64,000 nucleotides of DNA. Source: JAKAGZ01 sp963783855. GTDB taxonomy: Bacteria; Bacteroidota; Ignavibacteria; Ignavibacteriales; Ignavibacteriaceae. Shown one piece after another: positions 36,688 to 45,969 of this stretch. A program made the position numbers and the translations under genes. The notes under the pieces are model-generated. The model ran no database searches and was not told the DNA's origin. It was given only the letters and a program-made list of their open reading frames with translations. The stretch is from positions 59,071 to 123,070 of the forward strand of contig CAWAPE010000002.1 in assembly GCA_963783855.1 (NCBI GenBank). Reading direction: 5' to 3'. Every line of letters begins with the position of its first letter. Position 1 is the first letter of the stretch.

Positions 36688-37881
36688 ATGAAAAATGTTT
36701 TATTAGCCGCAGCATCATTTTTAATGATAATAGTTTTCAGCGGTTCAGCAATAGAACCGGCCTGTGAATTTTCATCGCCGCTTGCTTTTGCCGGAAACCC
36801 GCTAACTTTACAAAAAGATAAAACTGTTCACAAAGAATTTAAAGTGCAAAGCGGAAAACTTCTGAATCTGGATTTCAATACAGGCGCTTCGATTAATGTC
36901 GAAGGATGGGATAAAGATATCGTATCCGTTGATGCTGAATTAGGGGGCCGCGACTGGGAAGACATCAGTTTGGATTTCAATCAGACTTCCGGCGGTGTTG
37001 ATATTACAACAGAATATGATAATCACCGAAATCACAGAAGCTCTAAAGTTGATTTTACAATTAAGGTACCTGAAAAATTCAATTTGAAATTTACAACAAT
37101 GGGCGGCGATGTAAAGCTTAACAAGCTGGAAGGTGAATTAAATGGTACAACAATGGGTGGTTCACTTACACTTACCAACCTGAAGGGTTTTGTCTCTCTT
37201 AAAACAATGGGCGGACCAATTTCTCTGACTGATTCTGATGTTGATGGGAAGGTATCAACTATGGGCGGCAAGGTTAAAATTGAAAATGTTACCGGAAATG
37301 TTGATGGAAAATCCATGGGCGGAAATGTAACAATTAAAAACCTGAAAAGACGTGATGGCAGCGGTGTTGGGAAAGAGGTTCATATTTCAACCATGGGCGG
37401 TGATATTGACTTGAACACTGCACCTTACGGGGCAAACGTAAATACAATGGGTGGAGACATTACTATTAACTCCGTAGAAAAATATGTTAAAGCAAAAACC
37501 ATGGGTGGGAAAATATTACTCCGCTCTGTTAACGGAAGTATAAAAGCAACTACAATGGGCGGCGACATTGAGGTAACCGAGACAGGAACAGGAGATAATA
37601 AAGACATCGAACTGAAATCATTGAGTGGTGATATAACACTTGTTTTACCAGCGGGTTTTTCCATGGACATAATAGCAAAAATAACATACAATAAAGATGA
37701 CAGTGGAAAATATAAAATCCACAGCGACTTTAATCTGAATGAGACAAAAGAAACAAAAAACGGTGGATGGTCAAACGATGATAATGAAACATTAAAGGGA
37801 ACAGGAAGCTTTAATGGCGGAAAAAATACGGTCACTATTTCCACAATAGTCGGAGATATTTATATAAAGAAAGCTAAATAA
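36688..37881 (+). CDS. DUF4097 family repeat protein (copy 2)
   Basis: 397 aa. Signal peptide at about 1-25. Tandem units contain TMGG or SMGG motifs: TTMGGDVKLNK, TTMGGSLTLTN, KTMGGPISLTD, STMGGKVKIEN, KSMGGNVTIKN, STMGGDIDLNT, NTMGGDITINS, KTMGGKILLRS and TTMGGDIEVTE, at about 18-20-residue spacing. The DNA repeats ACAATGGGTGGC-type words, so this is a paralogue of copy 1 with a more regular repeat. The gene ends at an inverted repeat at 37892-37925. Confidence 0.85.
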   Translation: MKNVLLAAASFLMIIVFSGSAIEPACEFSSPLAFAGNPLTLQKDKTVHKEFKVQSGKLLNLDFNTGASINVEGWDKDIVSVDAELGGRDWEDISLDFNQTSGGVDITTEYDNHRNHRSSKVDFTIKVPEKFNLKFTTMGGDVKLNKLEGELNGTTMGGSLTLTNLKGFVSLKTMGGPISLTDSDVDGKVSTMGGKVKIENVTGNVDGKSMGGNVTIKNLKRRDGSGVGKEVHISTMGGDIDLNTAPYGANVNTMGGDITINSVEKYVKAKTMGGKILLRSVNGSIKATTMGGDIEVTETGTGDNKDIELKSLSGDITLVLPAGFSMDIIAKITYNKDDSGKYKIHSDFNLNETKETKNGGWSNDDNETLKGTGSFNGGKNTVTISTIVGDIYIKKAK

Positions 37882-37891
37882 ATTTAAATGT

Positions 37892-37925
37892 AACCTTGAA
37901 GGTCATTCAAGCGACCTTCAAGGTT
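37892..37925. terminator. Inverted repeat between DUF4097 and YdeI-like genes
   Basis: 13-bp perfect stem AACCTTGAAGGTC / GACCTTCAAGGTT with an 8-base loop between convergent genes. No strong T run on either strand (TTTT at 37931-37934 on plus). It may be a bidirectional terminator or a dispersed palindrome. Confidence 0.5.
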
Positions 37926-37932
37926 GCGAATT

Positions 37933-38505
37933 TTATGCTCTCCTCATTTGTTTAATCTTCACTCCGCTAGCTGAATCTTCTATTAAAGTATTCAATCTTT
38001 TTAATCGCGTTTCTTCCCTTTTCGCGCTCATCACCCAGTGAATTACAGTTTTCCTGTAATACGGAGCTTCCTTTTGAAAATTTACCCAGGCTTTTTTGTT
38101 TCTTTTGAAAATTTTTTCAAACTCAGTATTGAAGTTGATATTTTTTTGTTCAAACGAATAAACTCCGGAATTTTGTTCTTTCCTTAAATTAAACGCCGCT
38201 AATCCCGGTGGCATCATCAGATTTTGTTTTTTTAGTGTTTCAACTTTTTTTATGTTTACTACGCTCCAGGTGCTTTGGGGATTTCTTGGAGTAAATCTTA
38301 TTGAGTAGCTGATTTCATCTATTGATCTGCGTATACCATCGATCCATCCAAAACACAAAGTCTGGTCGACTGATTCCGGCCACGTAATGCTTGGCCTACC
38401 CGAAGATTTTTTGTAAAACCCAACGAGTATTTCCTTTTTCTTATTATGGTTATTCTCTAACCACCTCCGGAATTTTTGCTGGTCGGAAAAGAATTTAGGT
38501 TTCAT
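37933..38505 (-). CDS. YdeI/OmpD-associated (bacteriocin-protection) family protein
   Basis: 190 aa from the ATG at 38505. The first ATG at 38532 is out of context; AGGGC lies 8 bases before 38505. Domain: WLENNHNKKKEILVGFYKK (about 16-34), WPESVDQTLCFGWIDG, RFTPRNPQSTWSVVN and a C-terminal PYYRKTVIHWVMSAKREETR segment, characteristic of the YdeI/OmdA family. In E. coli YdeI is tied to antimicrobial-peptide resistance; the role here is not known. It overlaps the upstream DUF1697 gene by 11 bases, so the two are coupled. Confidence 0.8.
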   Translation of the reverse strand: MKPKFFSDQQKFRRWLENNHNKKKEILVGFYKKSSGRPSITWPESVDQTLCFGWIDGIRRSIDEISYSIRFTPRNPQSTWSVVNIKKVETLKKQNLMMPPGLAAFNLRKEQNSGVYSFEQKNINFNTEFEKIFKRNKKAWVNFQKEAPYYRKTVIHWVMSAKREETRLKRLNTLIEDSASGVKIKQMRRA

Positions 38506-39049
38506 AATTTTGCCCTGATGCTTTATCCACAATTTTGCAAACTACATTCCAGTTCCTCGCAGTTGCCGGAACACCAAATGTCTTTTCAATAAGATCATTC
38601 GGTGATGAAGCTTTGCCCGGTATCTTTTTTACGATAATAAAAACCTGGCTACCTATTTTCTTAAATACATTTACATCACCCGCAGCCGATTTAAATGGGA
38701 TCTCAATTTTTACCGGGGGTTCTTCGTACAGGAAGAAAACATAGGTTTTAATTTTGTCATCAGCTTTAGTTTTTCCAAACGGATTACCCGTTACAATTTT
38801 TTCAAGTTCAGAACTTTTTCTTACAAAAACACTTATCTCTTTTTTCATAAACTCTTTTAGCTTTTTTTCAATTTTATCAGTAATTGATTTTATGCTTTTC
38901 TCTGGGGTTTCAAAAATCACGTTCCCACTTTGAATAACTGTTTGTACATTTTTATATCCAAGCGAGATAAAAAGACTTTTCAACTCATCCATTTTTATTT
39001 TGTTGTGGCCGCCCACATTTATGGCGCGTAAAAATGCTACGTATTTCAT
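38495..39049 (-). CDS. DUF1697 family protein
   Basis: 184 aa. The signature FLRAINVGGHNKIKMDELKSL (residues 6-26 region), VQTVIQSGNVIFET and VFFLYEEPP strands match the DUF1697 family, soluble alpha/beta proteins of unknown role. The C terminus NWNVVCKIVD completes the fold. Overlaps the YdeI-like gene by 11 bases. Confidence 0.88.
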   Translation of the reverse strand: MKYVAFLRAINVGGHNKIKMDELKSLFISLGYKNVQTVIQSGNVIFETPEKSIKSITDKIEKKLKEFMKKEISVFVRKSSELEKIVTGNPFGKTKADDKIKTYVFFLYEEPPVKIEIPFKSAAGDVNVFKKIGSQVFIIVKKIPGKASSPNDLIEKTFGVPATARNWNVVCKIVDKASGQNYET

Positions 39050-39212
39050 ATTCCTGCATTTCCTTTTTGATGCACGGGCAATCCGAAATAAATAATAAAC
39101 AATTTTTCTTGTTGAAGGGCTATCGTAATGTTTTAAATATAAAACTTTTCTTTAATATAAGCCCGCATAAAACTATCTTAACATATCAGGTATTAATATT
39201 TACGGAATTTAC

Positions 39213-40424
39213 ATGCCGGACACCTCAAAGACCTACGAAATAGCAATAATTGGTGGGGGAATTGTAGGAACAGCTACCGCGCTAAACCTTCAGAAAAAAG
39301 GAAGCTATAAAATTGTAATACTCGAAGCGGAAGATCATCTTGCCGCACACCAGACAGGAAACAATAGCGGAGTAATTCACTCAGGACTTTATTACAAGCC
39401 CGGTTCACTGAAAGCGAAAAACTGTACTCTTGGCAGAGAATTGATGTACAGGTTCTGTGAAGAAAACAATATAAAACACGATAAATGCGGAAAGCTTGTT
39501 GTAGCTACAAACAAAAATGAAATCACTTCGTTGAATGAACTTGAAAGACGGGGAAAAGAAAATGGGCTAAAGGAAATAAAAAGATTATCTAAAGAAGAAT
39601 TAAAAGAATATGAACCATACGTAAACGGAATTGAAGGTTTGTTTGTCGGTGAAACAGGAATAGTAGACTATAAAGATGTAGTTGACGCTTATTCAAAACT
39701 CATAAAAGAAAACGGCGGAGAGATAAAAACAAACAGCCGGTTTAAAAGTTTGAGGAAAGACGGAAGTGAATTAATTTTGGAAACCGTAAGCGGAGAAATT
39801 AGGACAAAATTTCTTGTTAACTGTGGCGGACTACAATCGGACAGAGTAGCAAAACTTTGCGGAGTTGAACCGGGCCTGCAAATAGTTCCTTTCCGCGGCG
39901 AATATTATAAAATAAAAAAAGAGAAAGAACATCTCGTAAACAATCTTATTTACCCTGTGCCCGATCCTAAATTTCCTTTCCTGGGTGTACATTTTACACG
40001 AATGATAAAAGGAGGAGTTGAAGCCGGACCGAATGCGGTACTCGCATTTAAGAGAGAAGGATACAAACATTCCGATATTTCAATCCCGGACATACTAGGA
40101 ATGATAACCTACACCGGTTTCTGGAAGATGGCAGCAAAACATTACAAAATGGGCTTCCACGAATTTCACCGCTCATTCAGTAAAGAAGCATTCGTAAAAG
40201 CTCTTCAGAAATTAATTCCTGAAATTCAACTTGACGATATTTACCGCGAAGGAGCCGGTGTAAGAGCACAGGCTCTGGAACCTGACGGGAAACTCGTGGA
40301 TGATTTCAGAATTATCGAAGGGGATAAAATGGTTCACGTACTAAATGCTCCTTCTCCTGCGGCAACCGCTTCTCTGAGTATCGGGGAAACAATTTCAGAA
40401 CTAATCGTTAAAAACTTCACTTAA
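39213..40424 (+). CDS. lhgO: L-2-hydroxyglutarate oxidase/dehydrogenase
   Basis: FAD-dependent oxidoreductase that returns L-2-hydroxyglutarate to 2-oxoglutarate, feeding electrons to quinones or oxygen. 403 aa. FAD domain: EIAIIGGGIVGTATALNL (9-26), EAEDHLAAHQTGNNSGVIHSG with the conserved HxxxNNSGVIHSG substrate segment, and KPGSLKAKNC. C terminus: GVRAQALEPDGKLVDDF and FVLNAPSPAATASL-like end. Length is standard for LhgO. Isolated gene. Confidence 0.9.
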   Translation: MPDTSKTYEIAIIGGGIVGTATALNLQKKGSYKIVILEAEDHLAAHQTGNNSGVIHSGLYYKPGSLKAKNCTLGRELMYRFCEENNIKHDKCGKLVVATNKNEITSLNELERRGKENGLKEIKRLSKEELKEYEPYVNGIEGLFVGETGIVDYKDVVDAYSKLIKENGGEIKTNSRFKSLRKDGSELILETVSGEIRTKFLVNCGGLQSDRVAKLCGVEPGLQIVPFRGEYYKIKKEKEHLVNNLIYPVPDPKFPFLGVHFTRMIKGGVEAGPNAVLAFKREGYKHSDISIPDILGMITYTGFWKMAAKHYKMGFHEFHRSFSKEAFVKALQKLIPEIQLDDIYREGAGVRAQALEPDGKLVDDFRIIEGDKMVHVLNAPSPAATASLSIGETISELIVKNFT

Positions 40425-40567
40425 ATAAATTATCTCAGAATCAGATATCCCTGGTTTAGATTTATATTTATCTTGTAACTCTCCTGAAATTAATTAAAGT
40501 TTAAAGAACTTCGCTTAAATAAACCTAAGATTATTTAAGTATTAAAACATTTCTCTTCACTAAAGAC

Positions 40568-40661
40568 AGGAGGAATCTATGGTTAAAAAACAGGGCTTTT
40601 TTCGTCTCACATTTTTAATGGCGTTCTATTTTTCGCAATTTCTGCATTCCCACAGCAAATG
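40568..40661 (+). other. Orphaned ribosome-binding site and signal-peptide start of the SOD gene
   Basis: AGGAGG at 40568-40573 is 5 bases before ATG 40579. The frame from 40579 reads MVKKQGFFRLTFLMAF and then goes off into a stop at 40660-40662. Reading frame 0 (that of the SOD) from about 40626 gives LFFAISAFPQQ directly before Met40659. Joining the two needs one extra base near 40626. This is the natural start and signal peptide of the downstream Cu/Zn superoxide dismutase. Confidence 0.75.
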
Positions 40662-41156
40662 AAGCACAATATGAAAAATCACGGGATGATGAATCAAACT
40701 ATGAAAGCAGTCTGTGTTGTACATCCGACAAAAGGACACAATGCACACGGTGTTGTCACCTTTACAAAAGTTGATAAGGGAGTAAAAGTTATCGCGGATA
40801 TAGAAGGGCTAAAGCCGGGCAAGCACGGATTTCATATTCACGAATACGGTGACTGCAGCGCAGCAGATGGAACTTCCGCGGGCGGCCATTTTAATCCGGA
40901 AAATGTAAAACACGGTGGACCGATGGATAAAGTAAGACACGTTGGCGATATGGGAAATATTACCGCAGACGCAAACGGAAAAGCACATTTAGAGTGGACT
41001 GATAGCATGCTGACATTTGGGGGACCACATTCAATAATCGGAAGAGGATTGATCGTTCACGAAGGAACAGACGACCTTCATTCACAGCCAACCGGCGCTG
41101 CCGGAGCAAGAGCGGGCTGTGGTGTAATAGGAATTGCAAAATATACAGCAAATTAA
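40659..41156 (+). CDS. Cu/Zn superoxide dismutase family protein, signal sequence frameshifted
   Basis: 165 aa as read; dismutates superoxide in the periplasm. Copper and zinc ligands are present: HIH in GFHIHEYGDC, HFNP in AGGHFNPENVKHGG, His in RHVGDMGN and the last His of LIVHEGTDD. The GCGVIG end and ARAGCG are family features. No signal peptide in this frame, but one is encoded upstream in another frame (40579-40657), so either the protein is cytosolic by accident or the sequence has a one-base error. Metal-site residues intact. Confidence 0.85.
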   Translation: MKHNMKNHGMMNQTMKAVCVVHPTKGHNAHGVVTFTKVDKGVKVIADIEGLKPGKHGFHIHEYGDCSAADGTSAGGHFNPENVKHGGPMDKVRHVGDMGNITADANGKAHLEWTDSMLTFGGPHSIIGRGLIVHEGTDDLHSQPTGAAGARAGCGVIGIAKYTAN

Positions 41157-41175
41157 AAAATCTTTCCTTTTTACA

Positions 41176-41211
41176 GTCATTACAGGTTAATGGGAAATGA
41201 CCTGTAATGAC
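41176..41211. repeat. Palindrome after the SOD gene
   Basis: 12-bp perfect inverted repeat GTCATTACAGGT / ACCTGTAATGAC with a 12-base loop, 20 bases after the SOD stop. A/T-rich bases follow, with no clean T run. Terminator or dispersed palindrome. Confidence 0.5.
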
Positions 41212-41296
41212 AAATTATTAATTTCTACTTTAAATTTCGCACTTACCTTAATTTTTACTATTATATTAAAATTATAGTTCTGATGGAGATAGTTAC

Positions 41297-42529
41297 TTGA
41301 CAGAAAAACTCATGAAATTCTTCGGAATTAACCGTGCCGTGCTGGCTCTTTCGGTAGCACGCCTGGCAGATGCGATGGGAAATAGTATCCTTTTTATAAT
41401 TATCCCTCTATATATAGTAAAACTTCCTTCAGAATATTTACATCTCCCGGTTCCGATAATGGTCGGGATTTTAATTTCAATTTATGGATTTGTGGTTGCA
41501 TTTTTTCAACCGTTTATGGGAGCTCTGGCAGATCATCTCGGCCGAAGAAAAATTTTAATTCAGTTCGGGCTTGGGATGATCGGTATCTGCACTTTCTTAT
41601 TTATCTTCGCTGACACTTATCTAAGCCTCCTTGTTCTCAGAACCCTTCAGGGCATAGCCGTTGCAATTACAATACCGGCAGCAATGTCACTAATGGCTGC
41701 AATAACAAAAAAAGAAACGCGCGGCGGAGCAATGGGTGTTTACAGTACATTCAGAATGGTTGGTTTTGTTATTGGTCCGCTGATCGGTGGTTTTCTTCTC
41801 GATCGCTACGGATTTAACGCTGCATTTTACGCAGGCAGCGGATTTATTTTTCTTGCGATGGTTTTAGTTCAAATATGGGTCGACGATGTACGGGTAATCT
41901 TTAAAGATAATAAAAGGCCAAAAATAAAAATTATTGATAAAGAACTACTTTCACCGGGAATTTTCAGCGCAGGGCTTTCAACCTTCTTAATGGCCTCTGC
42001 ATTTTCAATGGTAACAACACTGGAAAATGAATTTAATACAAAACTCGGCATTACTGCTTTTGGCTTCAGTTTCGCGTTTAGCATGCTGATGGTGGGCAGA
42101 CTTCTTTTGCAGGTACCTCTGGGAAAACTTTCAGATTTTATCGGGAGAAAACCATTGATAATCGCAGGACTGATTTTAATGGCTCCGGCAACTATTCTTC
42201 TCGGAGAGGTAACAACACTAACACAGTTTGTGCTGGTCAGATTAGCCCAGGGTGCGGCGGCGGCGGCAATTGCTGCGCCGGCTTTCGCAATTGCGGCAGA
42301 TCTTTCCACAAGCGGAGGCGAAGGAAGACAAATGAGCATTATAACAATGGGCTTCGGACTTGGCATTGCAACAGGCCCGTTAATCGCCGGTTTGCTGGCC
42401 GTAATATTTTTCGAATTACCGTTTTTTGCAATCGGATTCCTTACTCTTATCGGCGCCGTAATTGTGTACTATTTTATGCCTGAAACTGTTGAGGGAAAAA
42501 GAGTATTATTCAAAAATAAAACTCAATAG
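41297..42529 (+). CDS. MFS transporter
   Basis: 410 aa, 12 predicted membrane segments, major facilitator superfamily. Motif A: GALADHLGRRKIL (about 74-86) and its second-half copy GKLSDFIGRKPLIIAG (about 276-291). Drug:H+ antiporter type by length and motif, but the substrate is unknown. Start is TTG at 41297 with GATGGAG just upstream; no ATG in a suitable position. Followed by a secreted protein gene. Confidence 0.85.
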   Translation: MTEKLMKFFGINRAVLALSVARLADAMGNSILFIIIPLYIVKLPSEYLHLPVPIMVGILISIYGFVVAFFQPFMGALADHLGRRKILIQFGLGMIGICTFLFIFADTYLSLLVLRTLQGIAVAITIPAAMSLMAAITKKETRGGAMGVYSTFRMVGFVIGPLIGGFLLDRYGFNAAFYAGSGFIFLAMVLVQIWVDDVRVIFKDNKRPKIKIIDKELLSPGIFSAGLSTFLMASAFSMVTTLENEFNTKLGITAFGFSFAFSMLMVGRLLLQVPLGKLSDFIGRKPLIIAGLILMAPATILLGEVTTLTQFVLVRLAQGAAAAAIAAPAFAIAADLSTSGGEGRQMSIITMGFGLGIATGPLIAGLLAVIFFELPFFAIGFLTLIGAVIVYYFMPETVEGKRVLFKNKTQ

Positions 42530-42603
42530 TTTTGCCCGGTAGCCTGGGTGTTAGAAACTTTCATATACTTTATCTTTTCAATAAAAATTTTCGAGAACCT
42601 GTT

Positions 42604-43296
42604 ATGAATAAAAACTACGTAGTAACAATCGTATTAGCATTAATGTTATTGTCTGTTTTCCCAACTAATAATTCTGCACAGACCAGAACTGAATCATTTG
42701 CGAAAAAAATAGCCAACACATATGGCTTACAATCATTTTCAAAAGTGAAGTCCGTTTCATTTACATTTAATGTAAAAACAAAAAGCAGAAGTCTCTCCCG
42801 AAGCTGGTACTGGGAACCATCCTCAAACAAAGTTACCTACAAAGGCCCCGGCAAAGAAGGTAAAATAATTACTTATTCATACATTACCGGTTCAATAGAT
42901 AAAAGCGACTCAATGAAATCTTTTGTTGACGCGAAATTTATTAACGACCAATACTGGCTCTTGTTTCCTTTTCACTTAGTCTGGGACAAAAAAGCGGAAC
43001 TTACAGATGCCGGTATGAGACCGTACCCAGTTAGTAAAAAACAGGCACATTGCTTAATTATAAAATATCCTCCATCCGCTGGTGGATATACACCCGGCGA
43101 TATTTTTGAATTATACATCGGGAAAGATAATTTAATCCATGAATGGGTTTACAGGCAAGGTGGGAAAAAAGATGGAATGGCACTGACCTGGGAAGGTTAT
43201 AAAAATTTTAACGGTCTTAAAATTTCTACGGTTCACAATGTTGCTGATAAATCCTTTAAATTGTGGTTTTCTGACGTTAAAGTTGTACTTGAATAA
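42604..43296 (+). CDS. Secreted protein of unknown function
   Basis: 230 aa from ATG 42604. A longer open frame upstream adds 24 residues with no ribosome-binding site. Signal peptide at about 1-24 (ALMLLSVFPTNNSAQ). The mature part is beta-rich with many aromatic residues (SWYWEPSS, LLFPFHLVWDKKAEL, LWFSDVKVVLE). No motif that I recognise. 74 bases after the MFS gene. Confidence 0.7.
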   Translation: MNKNYVVTIVLALMLLSVFPTNNSAQTRTESFAKKIANTYGLQSFSKVKSVSFTFNVKTKSRSLSRSWYWEPSSNKVTYKGPGKEGKIITYSYITGSIDKSDSMKSFVDAKFINDQYWLLFPFHLVWDKKAELTDAGMRPYPVSKKQAHCLIIKYPPSAGGYTPGDIFELYIGKDNLIHEWVYRQGGKKDGMALTWEGYKNFNGLKISTVHNVADKSFKLWFSDVKVVLE

Positions 43297-43432
43297 TTGT
43301 ATTTATATCAGGAATAGTTTATTAAGTTGAATGTTAAAACATAATATTTTTAACATTCAGGCCTTAAAAAAGAATATTGATTTTTTTGTTTTATTTTCAG
43401 ATATAATACCCGAAACAATCACCGGGGGGTAA

Positions 43433-45232
43433 TTGAGTCACTACATACTTACAACGCTGGCGGCCATAATAGTAATTGGCCTTTTTGCACAATGGATTGC
43501 ATGGAAATTTAAACTGCCTTCCATTTTACTGTTATTATTATTTGGTTTTATCGCAGGCCCTTTCACCGGTTTGCTTAAGCCGGATGAATTTTTTGGAAAT
43601 CTTCTTTTCCCTATTGTTTCAATATCTGTTGCAATAATATTATTTGAAGGCGGACTAAGTTTAAAAATTTCAGAATTAAAAAAGATCGGAAAAATTGTAA
43701 GAAACCTGATAATAATTGCAATCCCGGTTACCTGGATTCTTATAACACTAGGTGCGTATTTTATTCTGAATCTTGAATTTTCACTATCTCTTTTATTGGG
43801 AGCCATTCTGGTAGTTACCGGCCCAACGGTAATACTCCCGTTGCTAAGACTAATCAGGCCCACACAAAATATTAATAGCATTCTTAAATGGGAAGGAATT
43901 GTAAACGACCCCATAGGTGCGTTGATTGCAATACTGGTTTTTGAAGCTCTGATTGCATCAGGCTTTGGTGCAGCTACCCTGCAAACAATTACCGGCCTGT
44001 TAAAAATTATTCTTATCAGCAGTACAATCGGCGTACTCGGCAGCTACGCAATGATATTATTATTAAAACACAAACTAATTCCGGACTTTCTGCAAAATCC
44101 TTTTTCTCTCACTCTTGTAATCGCTGTTTTTGCGTTATCAAATATTATTCAGAGTGAAAGCGGTTTGCTCGCGGTTACGGTAATGGGAATCTTTCTTGCC
44201 AACCAGAAAAAAGTAAATGTAAAACATATCGTAGAATTTAAGGAGAATCTCCGGCTTCTTCTTTTATCTTTTCTTTTTATAATCCTGGCCGCCCGGTTAC
44301 AAATTAGTCACATTGAAATGTTAAACGTCAGTACATTTATTTTTGTCGGCGCACTTATTCTGATAGTAAGGCCTGTTGCAATTTTTATTTCCACAGTAAA
44401 ATCGAATTTAAAATTAAAAGAAAAGATTTTTCTTTCACTTATGGCACCAAGGGGAGTTGTTGCAGCAGCAGTCAGTTCAATTTTTGCACTTGAACTTTAC
44501 AGGCTTGGTTATAAATCTGCCGAAATTCTTGTGCCCGTTACATTTCTTGTAATTGTTGCTACAATCACAGTTTACGGCCTCTCAGCCATCCCTGTATCAA
44601 AATGGCTGGGCATTGCAGAACCAAATCCGCAGGGATGCCTGATTATCGGCGGCCATCCATTTGCCAGGGCAATAGGAAAAATTTTGCTAAAAAAAGGTGT
44701 CCGATGTTTGATTGTGGACACGAACCGACAAAATTTATCTTTAGCAAAAATGGAAGGCCTTCCCGTTTACTATGGAAGTATCGTTTCCGACTATGTGATG
44801 GAAGAAATTGATCTTGCAGGAATAGGCCGCCTGCTTGCTCTTACACCTAATCCGGAAATAAATTCACTAGCGGCTTTGCACTTCTTAAAAATTTTCGGCA
44901 GAACTGAAGTTTATCAACTTTCAACGGCAGACGAAGAAGATCCGGATAATGATGATTTATCGCACGAATTAAGGGGACAGACTCTTTTTAATGAAAACAT
45001 TAATTATGGTTTTATAATGGAGCATTTCGACCGGGAAATATTTTTACGATCAACAAATATTAGTGAGCAATTCACATACACTAGTTATCTTGAAAAAAAC
45101 GGTAAGGATAATGTAATTCCACTGTTTTTAATCGATAAAAGCAACAACCTGGAAATTTTTACACAGGACACAAAACCGAAACCTGAAGCAGGCGATATGT
45201 TAATAAGCCTTATTAAAAAGGAAAACACATAA
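43433..45232 (+). CDS. Cation:proton antiporter (CPA1/NhaP type) with TrkA-N domain
   Basis: 599 aa. The N-terminal part has about 12 membrane segments with GAILVVTGPTVILPLLR (about 122-138) and NDPIGALIAILVFEAL, the Na+/H+ exchanger core. From about 400 a soluble NAD-binding RCK/TrkA-N domain follows: CLIIGGHPFARAIGKILLKKG (about 397-417), LIVDTNRQNLSLAK. The C terminus carries TrkA-C-like sequence. TTG start with GGGGGG upstream. Exports Na+ (or K+) in exchange for protons. Exact ion specificity is not shown. Confidence 0.88.
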   Translation: MSHYILTTLAAIIVIGLFAQWIAWKFKLPSILLLLLFGFIAGPFTGLLKPDEFFGNLLFPIVSISVAIILFEGGLSLKISELKKIGKIVRNLIIIAIPVTWILITLGAYFILNLEFSLSLLLGAILVVTGPTVILPLLRLIRPTQNINSILKWEGIVNDPIGALIAILVFEALIASGFGAATLQTITGLLKIILISSTIGVLGSYAMILLLKHKLIPDFLQNPFSLTLVIAVFALSNIIQSESGLLAVTVMGIFLANQKKVNVKHIVEFKENLRLLLLSFLFIILAARLQISHIEMLNVSTFIFVGALILIVRPVAIFISTVKSNLKLKEKIFLSLMAPRGVVAAAVSSIFALELYRLGYKSAEILVPVTFLVIVATITVYGLSAIPVSKWLGIAEPNPQGCLIIGGHPFARAIGKILLKKGVRCLIVDTNRQNLSLAKMEGLPVYYGSIVSDYVMEEIDLAGIGRLLALTPNPEINSLAALHFLKIFGRTEVYQLSTADEEDPDNDDLSHELRGQTLFNENINYGFIMEHFDREIFLRSTNISEQFTYTSYLEKNGKDNVIPLFLIDKSNNLEIFTQDTKPKPEAGDMLISLIKKENT

Positions 45233-45301
45233 TGATTTCTATTGCTTATAAAAATTATAAAGTATAATTTATTTCATCATAACTATATAAAGGATGGAAA
45301 T

Positions 45302-45511
45302 ATGAAAAAGAATATGGGTACTGTGGATAAAGCCGTAAGAATCTTGGTTGCTGTAGTAATAGCTATACTATACTTTACTGAGACAATTACCGGCACTCTT
45401 GGAATAATTCTTGGTATATTCGCAATAATCTTTTTGCTCACAAGCCTGGTATCATTTTGTCCTCTTTATTTACCAATGCATATTAATACAAACAAAAAAG
45501 AAAGCAAATAA
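45302..45511 (+). CDS. DUF2892 family membrane protein
   Basis: 69 aa from ATG 45302 (GGATGGAAAT precedes). Two membrane segments: RILVAVVIAILYF (13-25) and LGIILGIFAIIFLLTSLVSFCPLY (33-56) with the conserved Cys-Pro. DUF2892 proteins are inner-membrane and of unknown function, often next to rhodanese genes; none is seen here. It comes 70 bases after the antiporter. Confidence 0.8.
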   Translation: MKKNMGTVDKAVRILVAVVIAILYFTETITGTLGIILGIFAIIFLLTSLVSFCPLYLPMHINTNKKESK

Positions 45512-45584
45512 ATATTCTTTTTATTATCAAAGAAACCGGAGGGAAGATTTTTTCGTCCGGTTTTTTATTTATTAATAAATTTTT

Positions 45585-45950
45585 ATGAAAATAGAAAAGA
45601 AAAACCTTCGGGATAAATTTAGCCTTATTAAAGATTACTGGAACCCTAAAATTGCAGGTGAAATTAATAACAGTTACTTAAAACTTGCCAAAGTTAAAGG
45701 CGAATTTGACTGGCACCATCATGAAAATGAAGATGAGCTTTTTCTTGTGATTAAGGGAAGTCTTTTAATAAAAATGAAAGACGGTGATAAGGAAATTAAT
45801 GAAGGCGAATTTATAATAATTCCCAAAGGCGTTGAGCACAAACCTGTTGCTGAAGAGGAAGTGCAACTTTTATTAATAGAACTAAAATCTACTTTGAATA
45901 CCGGTAATGTTAAAAATGAAAAAACAATAACAAGTCTCGAATGGATTTAG
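45585..45950 (+). CDS. Cupin domain protein
   Basis: 121 aa, single cupin_2 beta-barrel. Motif 1 FDWHHHENEDELFLVIKGSL (about 40-59) gives His-His-Glu metal ligands; motif 2 FIIIPKGVEHKPVAEE (about 80-95) gives the last His. Cytosolic: no signal sequence. Function unknown; small cupins include mannose-6-phosphate-type isomerases and dioxygenases. Confidence 0.85.
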   Translation: MKIEKKNLRDKFSLIKDYWNPKIAGEINNSYLKLAKVKGEFDWHHHENEDELFLVIKGSLLIKMKDGDKEINEGEFIIIPKGVEHKPVAEEEVQLLLIELKSTLNTGNVKNEKTITSLEWI

Positions 45951-45969
45951 AATAAACAGGAGTGATAAA

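Noticed and set aside
35880..37600. Possible CRISPR-like direct repeats (ACAATGGGTGG words)
   Set aside because: They are in-frame codons of the DUF4097 TMGG motifs, with irregular spacing and no leader or cas genes.
41869..42366. 165-codon minus-strand frame
   Set aside because: Antisense to an MFS membrane protein; no regulatory signals.
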